In this document: positions 34,716 through 44,707 of the stretch, in pieces
How positions within the stretch are numbered: the first letter of the stretch is position 1
How the letters are laid out: the number at the start of each line of letters is the position of its first letter
DNA from: JACSRF01 sp963695505
GTDB taxonomy: Bacteria; Chloroflexota; Anaerolineae; Promineifilales; Promineifilaceae
Assembly: GCA_963695505.1 (NCBI GenBank)
Contig: CAVOGX010000014.1
Location: 310,001 to 374,000, forward strand
Direction of reading: 5' to 3'
Length of the DNA: 64,000 nucleotides
Program-made: the position numbers and the translations under genes
The notes under the pieces: model-generated
What the model saw: the letters and a program-made list of their open reading frames with translations, nothing else
Databases searched by the model: none
What the model was told of the DNA's origin: nothing

Positions 34716-37074
34716 ATGTCTGATCTAGCCATGGCACAGTTAAATGGTGAAGCAACAGAAGCCCTGGTTAACTGGGCACAAGAGATGGAAAACACGGCCG
34801 TTTCCCCCTTCCTCGCCGCCCAACAAATCAGCCGCAAATTGGGCGCCCATTACCAGGGCAACGGCCGTGCGCAATTCGGCTTCTGGATTCCCGACATCTC
34901 CGTCCCTGTCTACCTGGAACTCTTCCGCGCCAAAACCCCAGTTGACCTGGCCGCCGACCGCCAAACCATTCCTTTCCATCGCCAGCGCATCCCCCTCACC
35001 AAAGCCGGTGAGTACGCCTGGGGCGTCCTCGAAGGAGTGCACGCCGGAACCCGTGACAACCTTGGCGACTTCTACTGGCTTGTCTACCAGGACCAAAACG
35101 GCAACTGGCAGCACGAAGTCGACCCTCTGGCTTGCTCCATACCCTTTGGCAGCTTCGCCCCCGCGGAACTGTACGATTGGGACGCCATGCAAAACGCCCG
35201 CGCCGACAAAGCCCATTTCGCCCGCCTGGACGTGGATTATGTGCAAGACGGCATGCCCCGCATTGCCGGGCCAACCAACATCCTCCAACTACACGTCAAC
35301 ACCGCCTCGCCAGAAGGTACGCTGGCCGGACTAACCCGTATCTACCGCGAAATTGGTGCGAAAATCAGCAGCGGCGAGCCGTTGACTCCTGCTGAGCAAA
35401 ACTACGTGGGCTATGACGCCATCCAGCTTATGCCCATCGAGCCTACCATTGAGTACGAAGCCGGGCCGCGCTTCTGGCAGCCCAGTGGCTGAAGCCGGGG
35501 ACACAATGACAGTTGAGCTGCGCCGCCCAGATATGACCAACTGGGGCTACGACATCATCACCGTGGCTTCCCCTGCGCCTAATCCCGCTGTGCTGGGCAG
35601 TAAGCGCCCCGACGAGTTGGTGGATTTCATCGCCACGCTGCACAACTTCCCCGGCAAGCCTATCAAAATCCTGTTTGACATCGTGTACGGCCACGCCGAT
35701 AACCAGTCTCTTCCCCTGCTAAACAAGCATTACATCGCCGGCCCCGGCATGTATGGCCAAAATCTGGACTATCGCCAGCCAATGGTGCGCGCCATTTTGC
35801 TGGAAATGCAGCGGCGCAAAAGCAATTTCGGCGTGGATGGCCTGCGCGTGGATGGCGCGCAAGACTTCAAGTATTGGGACGCAACAGCCCAGGAGCTAAA
35901 GCACGACGATGACTACCTGAGGTTGATGAATGACCTGGTGCAGGAGGTGGCCGGGACGCGCTACTTGCCCTGGATGATATTTGAAGACGGCCGTCCCTGG
36001 CCGCGAGACGATTGGGAACTGGCCTCCAGCTACCGTGAAATCACCAAAAAGCTGCCCAACGTGGTGCAGTGGGGGCCGCTCACCTTTGCCCACAACACGC
36101 CTTTTCTTTTCACCTTCTGGGTCAGCAAATGGTGGCGCATTTGCGAAATTACGCAGGTGGGCAGCCATTGGATTACCGGCTGCGCCAACCACGACACGCT
36201 GCGGCGCGGCACCCAGGTGCCTACCGACGCTCGCCTCAACACCTACCTGGGCGGCAATTTGCCACAAATCTTCAAAAAAGGGTATGACAACCCGGCCGCC
36301 AAGCTGTTTGATTACGCCATCATGCCCGGCATTCCCATGGACTTCATCAACGCCGCCATGCGCGCCCCCTGGAGCTTTATCCGCAACACCGACGACCGCT
36401 GGGGGGTGAAAGTGGTCTCGGAGGAGTCACGGTTTTTGGATTGGATTATGACCGATGCCCTTTTTGCGCAAGATGAGGTGTTTCCACGCTTGAAGAAGCT
36501 GGGCTTTATCGATCTGGCAGAGCTGCGCCGCTTCATGAAGAGCCTGGACAACGTGGTGCGCATGAGTGACTACGACTTGCCGGTGATGGCCAAGCTGCTC
36601 AACGCCGTCGAACCGCCCCTGCCCGGCCCCGCTTTCAGCCCCGACAGCTTGAAGGCCATTGCCCGCACCTGGATGGATGATGTACACGAGTTTTGCAACG
36701 TGGCCTATTACATGGATGACGTAGACGCGGCCCAGGCGGCATACAATCTGGCAGTGCGCGAGTTTCGGCGGCAACGGCCGTTTCTGCGCCAAAACTTCAC
36801 CCCCCAAGACCACTTTGCCTACCAGCACCCCACCGCAGGCACCGTTCTCTTTTATGGCCTGCGCCACGCCCCCAACGGCGAGCAAATCCTGTTTCTGGCC
36901 AACATGGAAGGCGCGCCGCGCACCCTTACTCCGCTGGCGCTGCCCATCCCCCACCTGACGCAAGATGGCTGGCAGGTGGCCCTGGCCACACCCGGTTTGG
37001 TAGTAACGGCCGTTGATCAGCCCCTCACCCTGCGCGACAGTGAAGGCGTTGTGTTTAGTCGGGTAGCCAAGTAG
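34716..37074 (+). CDS. GH13 enzyme resembling glucosylglycerol hydrolase, one frame break
   Basis: About 785 aa from ATG 34716, with AAGGA 8 bp upstream. The N-terminal 250 residues include NILQLHVNTASPEGTLAGLT and AEQNYVGYDAIQLMPIEPT. The frame changes near 35485 (after RFWQPS). The GH13 active site follows: NFGVDGLRVDGAQDFKYWD (Asp), MIFEDGRPWPRDDW (Glu) and ITGCANHDTLRRGTQ (third acid). The overall layout recalls GghA, which degrades the compatible solute glucosylglycerol; assignment is by memory of the family, and another alpha-glucoside is possible. It is controlled by the LacI operator upstream and followed by an alpha-glucosidase. Confidence 0.68.
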
Positions 37075-37145
37075 GCAAATACGCAGGTAATTGACAACAA
37101 ATCTATCCGGCTAAGGGCTAACAGGCTACCCGAAGGAGTTTCCTC

Positions 37146-38736
37146 ATGACCCACTGGTGGCAAAAAGGCATCGTCTACCAAATTTACCCCCGCAGCTTCC
37201 AGGACAGCAACGGCGACGGCATCGGGGACCTGCCCGGCATTTTGCAGCGCCTCGATTACCTGCAATGGCTGGGCGTGGACGCCCTCTGGATTTCCCCAAT
37301 CTACCCGTCGCCCATGGCTGATTTTGGCTATGACGTGAGTGATTATGTCAACGTACACCCCATATTTGGTACGCTGGCCGACGTAGATGCGCTGGTAACG
37401 GCCGTGCATGACCGCGGCATGAAGCTCATCCTCGACTTTGTACCCAACCACAGCTCCGACCAGCACCCCTGGTTTCGGGAATCCCGCGCTTCCCGTGACA
37501 AACCCCAAACGGGACTGGTACATCTGGCGCGACCCTGCGCCCAACGGCGGCCCGCCAAATAACTGGCTCAGCCGCTTTGATGGCCAGAGTGCCTGGGAAT
37601 GGGACGAAACCACCGGGCAATATTACCTGCACTCCTTCCTCAAAGAACAGCCCGACCTCAACTGGCGCAACCCCGACCTGCGCGCCGCCATGCTCGAAAA
37701 CCTGCGCTTCTGGTTCCGGCGCGGCATTGACGGCTTCCGCGTGGACGTGTCCTACCGGGTGATGAAAGATCCGCAGTTCCGCGACAACCCGCCCAACCCC
37801 CACTGGCAGCCCGGCAGTGACCCTTCCAAGCAGGTCAGCGAAACTTACACCAAAAACACGCCCGACATCCCCATCTTTAACCGCTGGCTGCGCGAAGTGG
37901 CCGACGAATTCGCCGACCGCGTGCTGATTGGCGAAATCAACCTGCCCCTGCCCCAACTGGTCAAGCATTACGGCGCCGGCAACGAATTCCACCTACCTTT
38001 CAACTTCCAGCTTATTTTTAGCGATTGGACGCCGCAAGCCGTACGCCATTTAGCCGAAGAATATGAAGCCCTCTTGCCAAAGGGCGCCTGGCCCAACTGG
38101 GTGCTGGGCAACCACGACCAGCATCGCGTCGCCAGCCGCGTCGGCGCGGCACAAGCGCGGGTGGCCATGACGCTGCTGCTCACCCTGCGCGGCACGCCCA
38201 CGCTATATTACGGCGACGAAATTGGCCTGGAAGACGTGGAAATTCCGCCGCAGCGGGTGCAAGACCCCTGGGAAAAGTTTGTGCCCGGCATTGGTCTGGG
38301 TCGCGACCCGGAGCGCACGCCCATGCCCTGGGACGCCACGCCCAACGCCGGCTTCTGCCCGCCAGGGGTGGAGCCGTGGCTGCCGCTGAACGCCGATTAT
38401 GTGCAGCGCAACGTAACCGCGCAGCAAACCCAGCCAGACTCCATGCTGGCCATGACGCAGCAGCTCATCGCCTTGCGCCGCCGGCATCCAGCCCTGCACG
38501 CGGGCGACTTTGCCGCCCTGGATGCGCCGGAAGGGGTGCTGGCCTACACGCGCGCTCTGGGCGATGACGGGATTTTGGTGGTCCTGAACTTCACAGGGAA
38601 GGATAAGGCGTGGGATTTGCCTGCGGAGTGGGGTAACGGCCGTTTCCTTTTCTCAACCACCATGCAGAGAGGACGTGGGGTGGAAAACGGCCGTCTCATT
38701 TTACGCCCCAACGAAGGGCTGCTCTTACAGAAGTAA
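37146..38736 (+). CDS. Alpha-glucosidase (GH13), one frame break
   Basis: About 530 aa. The N-terminal HWWQKGIVYQIYPRSFQDSN leads the (beta/alpha)8 barrel. The catalytic Asp is in GIDGFRVDVSYRVM, the Glu in RVLIGEINLPL and the third acid in WVLGNHDQHRVAS. The frame changes at a C4 run near 37505, where one C too many converts NPKRDWYIWRD into a dead frame, a typical homopolymer indel. It lies 71 bp after the glucosylglycerol-hydrolase-like gene, so the two are likely co-transcribed. It is a close paralogue of the glucosidase at 27707, in the opposite orientation. Confidence 0.9.
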
Positions 38737-38751
38737 ATTTATTACAAAGAA

Positions 38752-38811
38752 ACCAAGGGACGAAGGGATAAAGGATTTTTCCTTTGTTTCTTCGAAACTT
38801 TGTCCCTTGGT
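38752..38811. repeat. Imperfect hairpin ACCAAGGGAC...GTCCCTTGGT between convergent genes
   Basis: Perfect 10-bp arms with a long inner part that also pairs (AAAGGA/TCCTTT). Related wording (ccctttggttc ... ctcttggttcctt) appears at 63054-63099, hinting at a dispersed intergenic repeat. Confidence 0.5.
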
Positions 38812-38812
38812 A

Positions 38813-40264
38813 TTAATTTCTTTCCCCATCCACCAAAGCCTGCGCTCGCTGCTGCAAATGGGCCAGCCGCGCCCCATCAGCCAGCAATTCCTGGTGAAAC
38901 TTCGTGACGCGGGCCGCCAATTCTTCATCGTGGAAGGAGTAGGCGATGTTTTGCACCTGGTTAAGCCGCGCTCGCTTGCCAGCCGGTGTCAGTTCCTCCG
39001 AGCGTAACGGCCGTGCCGCCCCCCAGTCAATATGCACTATCTCCCCATCACCCTGCCGCACCACAAAATTGGCCGAATGCCAATCCCCATTTTCCACGCC
39101 CAATGCCTCGGCCACCTGCTGGTGCAGCGCATAGGTCTCGTAAAGCTGCGGGGTCAGGGCCGCGGGGTCGTGCAGCACCAACTCCTGCGTCGTTGGGCCA
39201 ACGACAAAAGGCTCTATCGTCAGCCCCAGCAGGCTGTAAAACTGCATGGGGTGGCGCAAGGTATCGTGCAAGCGGGGAATCCGCCCTTCCTCCAGCACCT
39301 GGCGAATGCGCCCGCGCGACGTTACCAACGATTGGTCGTGGGTGAGAGATGGCCAGTTTTCCGGCTGCCCTTGCCAGGTTTGTGCGTTGAGCTGAATTTC
39401 GTGGAAAGGTTCTGGCCCAGGCTGCTTGACCACTACCCCTAATTCCGGGGCAATGAGCACCGTGCTGCGCCGGTGGCGGCCCACGATGTACTCTCCCTTG
39501 AGGATAAACAACAGGCCGGTGGCCTCCCGCTGCGCCTGCTGCCAGGCGGCAATTTGGGCTGCTGTGGCTTGGTCGCCAGCGGCGTCAGCCTGCCGCCGCC
39601 GCAGTTCCAGGCGCACCAGCCAGTCCAGCAGTTCGTCTAGCAGCAGAGGGCGGGAAATAGGCGGCTGGGTGGCGGTGGCAAAATGGCGTCCGCTAATGAT
39701 TTGCGCGTACACCAGCTCAATATAGTCGGCGATTTGGGTGGGTGTTGGCGTGTCTGTGGCTGGGCGCTGCCGGGTGAGGTGTTGGAGGGCAACGGCCGTT
39801 TCCGCCACACTCTGCCCCATTTCTTCATCCAGTCGCCGGTCTACCTGCACCGGATTGGCGCCAAAGAAGCGAATCGCAGAACCATAATCTACCAGGGTGC
39901 GCGCCCGGTCCAGCAGCGGGTCGGCAGGCCAGGGCCGGGCTAACCCAACGATGCCGAAGTACACGGCATGCCAGCCTCCCAGGTTGCGCGTGAGGAAGCC
40001 GTTCTCGCGCAGAAATTGGGCCGGAACCAGCCGGTTGGTGGTGGTCTGGCACAGGTTGTGCTGGGGGTTGTCTATGCGCAGTAAATTCGCAAGGGTGGGG
40101 TTTTCTTGGCGGGCGAGGTGCGCCAGCCAGTGATTTTGGGCGGCTAATGAGGGGCGCTGGCCAACAATGTAAACGGCCGTTCCTGGTTGCCTCTGCCGCG
40201 GCGCGGTTAAAAATTCTACAATTGCCGGGCGGCTTAAGGGAATGGCCAGAACAGCAAACTGCAT
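38813..40264 (-). CDS. Unrecognised protein with kinase-like catalytic loop
   Basis: 483 aa from ATG 40264. The N-terminal 150 residues are of unknown fold (QFAVLAIPLSRPAIVEFL). A central helical part (about 175-245) is rich in Arg and Gln. Near the C-terminus, ENGDWHSANFVVRQGDGEIV, followed by HIDWGAARPL, resembles the HGDxxxxN ... xDWE catalytic and metal-binding loops of aminoglycoside phosphotransferase/kinase-fold enzymes. ILKGEYIVGRHRRSTVLIAP and VVVKQPGPEP could be the nucleotide-binding beta sheet with the Lys. It starts 13 bp after the REC-cyclase gene on the same strand, so the pair is probably one signalling operon. Family not recognised. Confidence 0.5.
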   Translation of the reverse strand: MQFAVLAIPLSRPAIVEFLTAPRQRQPGTAVYIVGQRPSLAAQNHWLAHLARQENPTLANLLRIDNPQHNLCQTTTNRLVPAQFLRENGFLTRNLGGWHAVYFGIVGLARPWPADPLLDRARTLVDYGSAIRFFGANPVQVDRRLDEEMGQSVAETAVALQHLTRQRPATDTPTPTQIADYIELVYAQIISGRHFATATQPPISRPLLLDELLDWLVRLELRRRQADAAGDQATAAQIAAWQQAQREATGLLFILKGEYIVGRHRRSTVLIAPELGVVVKQPGPEPFHEIQLNAQTWQGQPENWPSLTHDQSLVTSRGRIRQVLEEGRIPRLHDTLRHPMQFYSLLGLTIEPFVVGPTTQELVLHDPAALTPQLYETYALHQQVAEALGVENGDWHSANFVVRQGDGEIVHIDWGAARPLRSEELTPAGKRARLNQVQNIAYSFHDEELAARVTKFHQELLADGARLAHLQQRAQALVDGERN

Positions 40265-40277
40265 CTTCCCGCGCAAC

Positions 40278-41330
40278 CTACATTTTCCCGGTAAGAATGT
40301 AGGTCTGCATCTTACCCTTTCCTTTCACGGGCAGCGCGGCCTGTTGCTGCAGATGATATTTGTCCTTGAGCCTCTGGTAAGTGGCCTGGCTGGTTAAAAT
40401 GGAGCCGGGTGGGCTGTGTTCCTGCATACGATCGGCCGTATTTACCGTGTCGCCCCAAATGTCGTAGGCAAATTTGTTTTTGCCGATGACCCCAGCGGTC
40501 AACGGACCGGTGCTGATGCCAATGCGAATCTGGACAGGCATGCCTGAAGGCCACTGGAAATCGGAAACGGCCGTTTGCATCGCCAATGCCAGGTCGGCTA
40601 CCGCCTCTACGTGGTCGGCACGCCATTCCGGGACCCCGCCGGTAACCAGGTAAGCATCACCTACCGTTTTGATTTTCTCCAGGCTATGGGTCTGCACCAG
40701 ATCGTCGAAGGTAGAAAACAAATTATCCAGGAGTGAGACCAGTTGTTCCGGCGGTAGCACCGAAGCCATCTGCGTAAAATCCACGATGTCTGTGAACATG
40801 ACCGTCGCTTCCGGGAAACTATCCGCAATGACCTTTTCCCCCCGCTTTAGGCGTTCTGTAACCGGTGCGGGCAAAATGTTCAGCAGCAAATGCTCCGCTT
40901 TTTCCTGCTCTTGCTGAATTTGCGCCAGGTAACGCTGCTCCTGGTCATACCAAGACTTTTGCGTCAGGCAAGACTCCACCCGCGCTTCCAGCAGGACTTC
41001 GTTGTAAGGCTTGAAAAGATAATCTTCCGCCCCCAGCTTAATGCAGCGGGCCACCAGCTCAAGATCATCCAGGGCAGAAATCATCACCACGGGGATATGG
41101 CGTGAAGAGGGGCTGGCCTTCAGCCGCTGCAGCACCTCACTGCCATCCATGCCGGGCATCATTAAGTCCAAAAGAATGAGGTCAAACGCATTCTCTCGCA
41201 CCATCTCTAACGCCGTGAGCCCTTCGGCAGCATAAGAGATGGTATGCCCCATAAAGCCCAGCATGAGCCCTAAGGGTTCGCGCACATATTCATTATCATC
41301 GACGATTAGTATGTTACCTTTCAACGGCAT
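40278..41330 (-). CDS. Response regulator-adenylate/guanylate cyclase fusion
   Basis: 350 aa. Residues 1-125 are a receiver domain (ILIVDDNEYV, phospho-acceptor Asp in FDLILLDLMMPGMDG, Lys in DYLFKPYNE). A short coiled coil (about 128-150, QEQRYLAQIQQEQEKAEHLL) links to a class III nucleotidyl cyclase: VMFTDIVDFTQMAS has both metal Asp residues, and KTVGDAYLVTGG and GKNKFAYDIWGDTVNTADRM complete the site. The substrate residue pattern does not clearly distinguish cAMP from cGMP. No sensor kinase is adjacent. The downstream kinase-like gene is 13 bp away and may act in the same pathway. Confidence 0.92.
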   Translation of the reverse strand: MPLKGNILIVDDNEYVREPLGLMLGFMGHTISYAAEGLTALEMVRENAFDLILLDLMMPGMDGSEVLQRLKASPSSRHIPVVMISALDDLELVARCIKLGAEDYLFKPYNEVLLEARVESCLTQKSWYDQEQRYLAQIQQEQEKAEHLLLNILPAPVTERLKRGEKVIADSFPEATVMFTDIVDFTQMASVLPPEQLVSLLDNLFSTFDDLVQTHSLEKIKTVGDAYLVTGGVPEWRADHVEAVADLALAMQTAVSDFQWPSGMPVQIRIGISTGPLTAGVIGKNKFAYDIWGDTVNTADRMQEHSPPGSILTSQATYQRLKDKYHLQQQAALPVKGKGKMQTYILTGKM

Positions 41331-41487
41331 GGCTCACTGCCTCGCTGCTTGGCCTAGCACAAAAAAAGGCTTACCGGTAGGCCTGCCTATCTACGCCAGG
41401 ACGGGTCGGACAATTTGGACACCGCCAATAATAACAAATGTCACTCTGCTGCCCAATTTTTGGTTGAGGATTGAGTGGCTTAACTCA

Positions 41488-42387
41488 TTAAAAAGCGTCA
41501 ACGACGGGCAAAACCTCTTTGCCAAAGGTTTCCAGGGGGATGATTTCGTGCACATTTAGGGGCATGTTGAAGATGACGTGTTCGATTCCTACGTCGGCCA
41601 GCATGCGGCACAAGCCAATGACATCGTCCACGCTCATGTTTAACTCGGCATTTGCCACGTTCAGGAAAGCGCTGGCCAGAGCGGTCTTTTCAATCTCGGC
41701 ATACGGCCGTTTCACAGCTTCACAATGCTGCTGCAAGACCTCCAGCTTGTGGCGCAGCACGTCCTTGCCCGCGCGGGCAAAAAGGTTACACGCATCGCCA
41801 TATTGCGCCACGAAACGGAGCGTCTTTCGCTCGCCCATGCCACCAAGCATGATAGGTGGGTGGGGCCGCGACACGGGCTGCGGCTGGCAAATAGGTTCAG
41901 CCAGTTGAAAATGCTGGCCGTTAAAGGGTTTGATCTCTCCCGACCACATCTGATGCGCGATTTGCAGCGTTTCTTCCAACCACTCAAAGCGCACTTTTGT
42001 CTCCGGGAACGGGAAGCCAAGGCCCTGCGCTTCGCGGTCGTACCAGGCGGCGCCCACGCCAAAATAAGCCCGCCCTTCGGACAAGACGTCCAGGGTGGTG
42101 ACCTGTTTAAGCAAAAAGCCGGGTTGGCGATAGACAACGCCGGTAACCAAGGTGCCCAGTTTGACGCGCTGGGTCACGCCTGCCAGGTAGTTCAAGGCGC
42201 TGTAGCCTTCCAGCATCGGCTCGGCGGCATCGCCCAGCATAGGGTCGAGCTGGAAGAAGTGGTCCATCACCCAAAGGCTGTAAAAGCCAACGTCTTCGGC
42301 GACGGTGGCAATTTCGGCGAGCTTGGGGGCCAGGGCAGCGGGGCCGCCAGGCCAGGTAAACTTGGGGATTTGCAGTCCAACTTTCAT
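41488..42387 (-). CDS. LLM-class (luciferase-like) F420/flavin-dependent oxidoreductase
   Basis: 299 aa, a single TIM-barrel domain. MKVGLQIPKFTWPGGP, EDVGFYSLWVMDHFFQLD and VKLGTLVTGVVYRQPGFLLK are typical of the F420-type branch of the luciferase-like monooxygenases, and HPPIMLGGMGERKTLRFVA is the flavin-binding block. The substrate is unknown. The next upstream gene on this strand is an FAD oxidoreductase 110 bp away, with an ACGGCCGT site in the gap. Confidence 0.88.
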   Translation of the reverse strand: MKVGLQIPKFTWPGGPAALAPKLAEIATVAEDVGFYSLWVMDHFFQLDPMLGDAAEPMLEGYSALNYLAGVTQRVKLGTLVTGVVYRQPGFLLKQVTTLDVLSEGRAYFGVGAAWYDREAQGLGFPFPETKVRFEWLEETLQIAHQMWSGEIKPFNGQHFQLAEPICQPQPVSRPHPPIMLGGMGERKTLRFVAQYGDACNLFARAGKDVLRHKLEVLQQHCEAVKRPYAEIEKTALASAFLNVANAELNMSVDDVIGLCRMLADVGIEHVIFNMPLNVHEIIPLETFGKEVLPVVDAF

Positions 42388-42496
42388 GGGTTTTTCTCCT
42401 ATCGGATTAAGAAAAGCGGGGCAGTTGGGGATATTGTACCTGAAAAACGGCCGTTTCCCCGGCTAATCACCGCGAAAATAGCTTCCCCACAATCAC

Positions 42497-43687
42497 CTAA
42501 GCGAAAACTGCGGCAAACAGCCCGGCATGCAGCTCATCATCCATTTGCCCGGTAAGTACCAGCTTAGCCGCCAGATGGCCAATGGCATCCGAAGATTTTG
42601 CCGCATGGCCGTTGCCGCCGGTACAAACGTAGAGCCGGTCAGGTATAGCGGCAGCGATGATGGGACGGCCGTGCGGGGTGTAGGTCACCAGGCAGCGGCG
42701 GGTTTGCCAGCTTGCCACCTGTAAATCTGTGAGAAGGCTTTGCAGCGCGCCGCGCAGGGCCGGGAGCATCACGTCGCTGTTACCGTGGCGCATCCACTCC
42801 TGCATGGCCTTTTCATCGGGCAGCCAGTAGTCGGCAGCGGTGTTGGCGCCTAATTTGACATAAATTTTACCGTCCGGGTAGCGAATAGGTGGCAGCAGGT
42901 AAAGATAGGTTAGCTGCGGGTATGTACCCTTGTCGATGACGGTTGGCATGCCCGCCAGACGCGTGGCCTCCATTTCGGACAGCTCGCCCAGAATGACGAA
43001 CTCCGTTTTGACGCGCAGGGCCAGCTTACGCGGCAGGAGGTCAAAGCTGTTGGCGTAGGCGCCGTTAGCCACCAAAACCTTGCTAGCTTGATAAACGCTG
43101 CCGCTGCGTGTGGTGACAGAAATACCCTGGGCCGTGGGGGTAATGTGTATGGCGATGTCGGGGATAACGGCCGTTCCCTGCTGCCGGGCAATGGTCACCT
43201 GGGCTTGCACCAGGTCACGCGGGTTGATGTAACCCGCGGGTGGCTCCTCAAAAATGACCTGGCTAGCAGCGGGAAATTGCAGATAGGGAAAACGGCTGGT
43301 TACCTCGTCCGCTGCCAGGCGCTGGAAAGCCAGCGGCTGCTCTGCGGCAGCTTTAGCTATTTGAGGCCAACCAACATCTTTGGGTGGAGCAGCGTACAGA
43401 CCACCCGCTGCCCGATGGAACGAAATACCGCTGGCTTGCTCAATAGTGGGATAGGCGGCAATGGAGCGGCGGGCCAATTCCGCCCACACGGAGTCAGCCG
43501 CCAGGCAGCGGGTGATGCGCCCCTGGTCGTAATGGCTGGCAAAAACGCCATCGTGGGACTTGAGATCGGCCGGTTCATCGGGTCCAATGAGGGCGACCCG
43601 CGCCCCTGCCTGCGCCAGGTATTTGGCCGCAGCACTGCCCATCATGCCTTTGCCAAGAACAATGATGTCGTAATGAGTTAGTGCCAT
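42497..43687 (-). CDS. FAD-dependent amine/amino-acid oxidoreductase, sarcosine-oxidase-like
   Basis: 396 aa. The N-terminal YDIIVLGKGMMGSAAAKYLA is the FAD Rossmann loop. SHDGVFASHYDQGRITRCLA and the C-terminal VCTGGNGHAAKSSDAIG fit the D-amino-acid/monomeric sarcosine oxidase family. A second FAD contact (KVLVANGAYANSFDLLPRKL) is visible. It probably oxidises an N-methyl amino acid or similar secondary amine; the substrate is not determinable. No glycine-cleavage or folate genes are adjacent. Confidence 0.85.
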   Translation of the reverse strand: MALTHYDIIVLGKGMMGSAAAKYLAQAGARVALIGPDEPADLKSHDGVFASHYDQGRITRCLAADSVWAELARRSIAAYPTIEQASGISFHRAAGGLYAAPPKDVGWPQIAKAAAEQPLAFQRLAADEVTSRFPYLQFPAASQVIFEEPPAGYINPRDLVQAQVTIARQQGTAVIPDIAIHITPTAQGISVTTRSGSVYQASKVLVANGAYANSFDLLPRKLALRVKTEFVILGELSEMEATRLAGMPTVIDKGTYPQLTYLYLLPPIRYPDGKIYVKLGANTAADYWLPDEKAMQEWMRHGNSDVMLPALRGALQSLLTDLQVASWQTRRCLVTYTPHGRPIIAAAIPDRLYVCTGGNGHAAKSSDAIGHLAAKLVLTGQMDDELHAGLFAAVFA

Positions 43688-43738
43688 AAGGGAAAGCCAT
43701 CTGGGTCGTGCAGACCGCGCGCCCCTACAAGTATATGG

Positions 43739-44135
43739 TTACATATCTAAATCTTTCGCAAAAATGGCCGCAAACTGGCTGAAATCTTGCAAGGCCGGCT
43801 GAATGCTGTCATGCAAAATCTGGTAATCAATGTCTTCGTAAAGATGAACCAATACATTGCGCATACTTGCCGCGTTTTGCAGCCGGGTCTACAGGTAATA
43901 AACCTTGTTCTCCCGCCAGACGAAATGCTTCCTGGTAAGAATTTGGGGCCACAGCGATCTCTGCCAACTTGTGAAATAGAATGTCGGTAGCAGCGGTTAC
44001 CATCAACTCAAAGAGCCATTCTAACTTGTAATGCTCAGCTTCAATATCGGCAAGCGTTGCGCTTTCATAAGGCATCAAATCGGCTAGCAACTGGCGTAGG
44101 AAAAGGAGTTTTCGGAGGAGTACATCAGGAGCCAT
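43739..44135 (-). CDS. hepT: HepT-like ribonuclease toxin, one frame break
   Basis: About 131 aa from ATG 44135. It overlaps the MntA gene by 11 bp, the usual arrangement for MntA-HepT pairs. The RNase motif RNxxxHxY is read as SMRNVLVHLYEDIDY but in a different frame from the N-terminal helices; the shift is near 43885. The total length of 397 nt is one more than a multiple of three, consistent with one inserted base. HepT cleaves RNA and is held inactive by AMP groups added by MntA. The frame break may be an assembly error. Confidence 0.82.
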
Positions 44136-44553
44136 AAGGATTCTCTCTGATAAACTGTTGCAATCGTTTGTATGCTCCACGGCGGAAGGGTAGGCTGTCG
44201 TTATAGGCGTGCCAGAGACGGGAGCGTTCCTTGAGCCACAATTCGGGTTCGCGCTGGAAGAGTAGACGGCCGTTCTTCACAATCTCAAAGCCCAACACCG
44301 GGTCTAGCTCTGGCGACACAATAACCAGGCTCACTTCACTACCCACCAGCCGCGTTAAATCAGTCACCCATTGTAATTTTTGTGTTGATGCCAAGGGTTC
44401 GCTCGGCCATACAGCCAGGTCCACATCACTATGGGCATGGGTTTTACCGGTCGCCTGGGAGCCAAACAAGACACACAAGCGCACCGGCTGGCTTTCACAC
44501 CAGGCCTGTACCGGGCGAAACGGTTCCGGGCAGTCAACTTCGTAGATGCTCAT
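44125..44553 (-). CDS. mntA: MntA-like nucleotidyltransferase antitoxin
   Basis: 142 aa. The motif LFGSQATGKTHAHSDVDLAV is the GS-(10)-DxD signature of minimal nucleotidyltransferases. In characterised type VII systems MntA attaches AMP to tyrosine of HepT to neutralise it. The stop overlaps the HepT start by 11 bp, so the two are translationally coupled. This is the first of three small two-gene modules between 43.7 and 49.6 kb. Confidence 0.88.
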   Translation of the reverse strand: MSIYEVDCPEPFRPVQAWCESQPVRLCVLFGSQATGKTHAHSDVDLAVWPSEPLASTQKLQWVTDLTRLVGSEVSLVIVSPELDPVLGFEIVKNGRLLFQREPELWLKERSRLWHAYNDSLPFRRGAYKRLQQFIRENPYGS

Positions 44554-44592
44554 AGTAAAATCTTAACGAATTTGGGGGAAGGGGGCAAAGAT

Positions 44593-44661
44593 GAACGGCC
44601 GTTTCTCCCCTTTACGCTTTAGTAAGAGGATTGGGGATGTGGGGGAAAGGCCGTTTGCCAA
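44593..44661. repeat. Intergenic repeat module A (two palindromes around ACGCTTTA)
   Basis: GAACGGCCGTTTCTCCCC, then ACGCTTTA, a purine run and a second degenerate AAGGCCGTTT. A near-identical copy with about 85% identity over the first 45 bp lies at 45350-45412. The two copies flank the DUF5615/DUF433 pair. Confidence 0.65.
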
Positions 44662-44707
44662 CACTTCCTGTCTGCTCCCCATCGTCACAAGCATTTACAA
44701 TCAGTTC

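Noticed and set aside
34740..38567. Many long open frames on the opposite strand and in other frames of the GH13 genes
   Set aside because: GC-rich coding DNA gives long shadow frames; none shows a recognisable domain, ribosome site or sensible spacing, whereas the chosen frames carry GH13 active sites.
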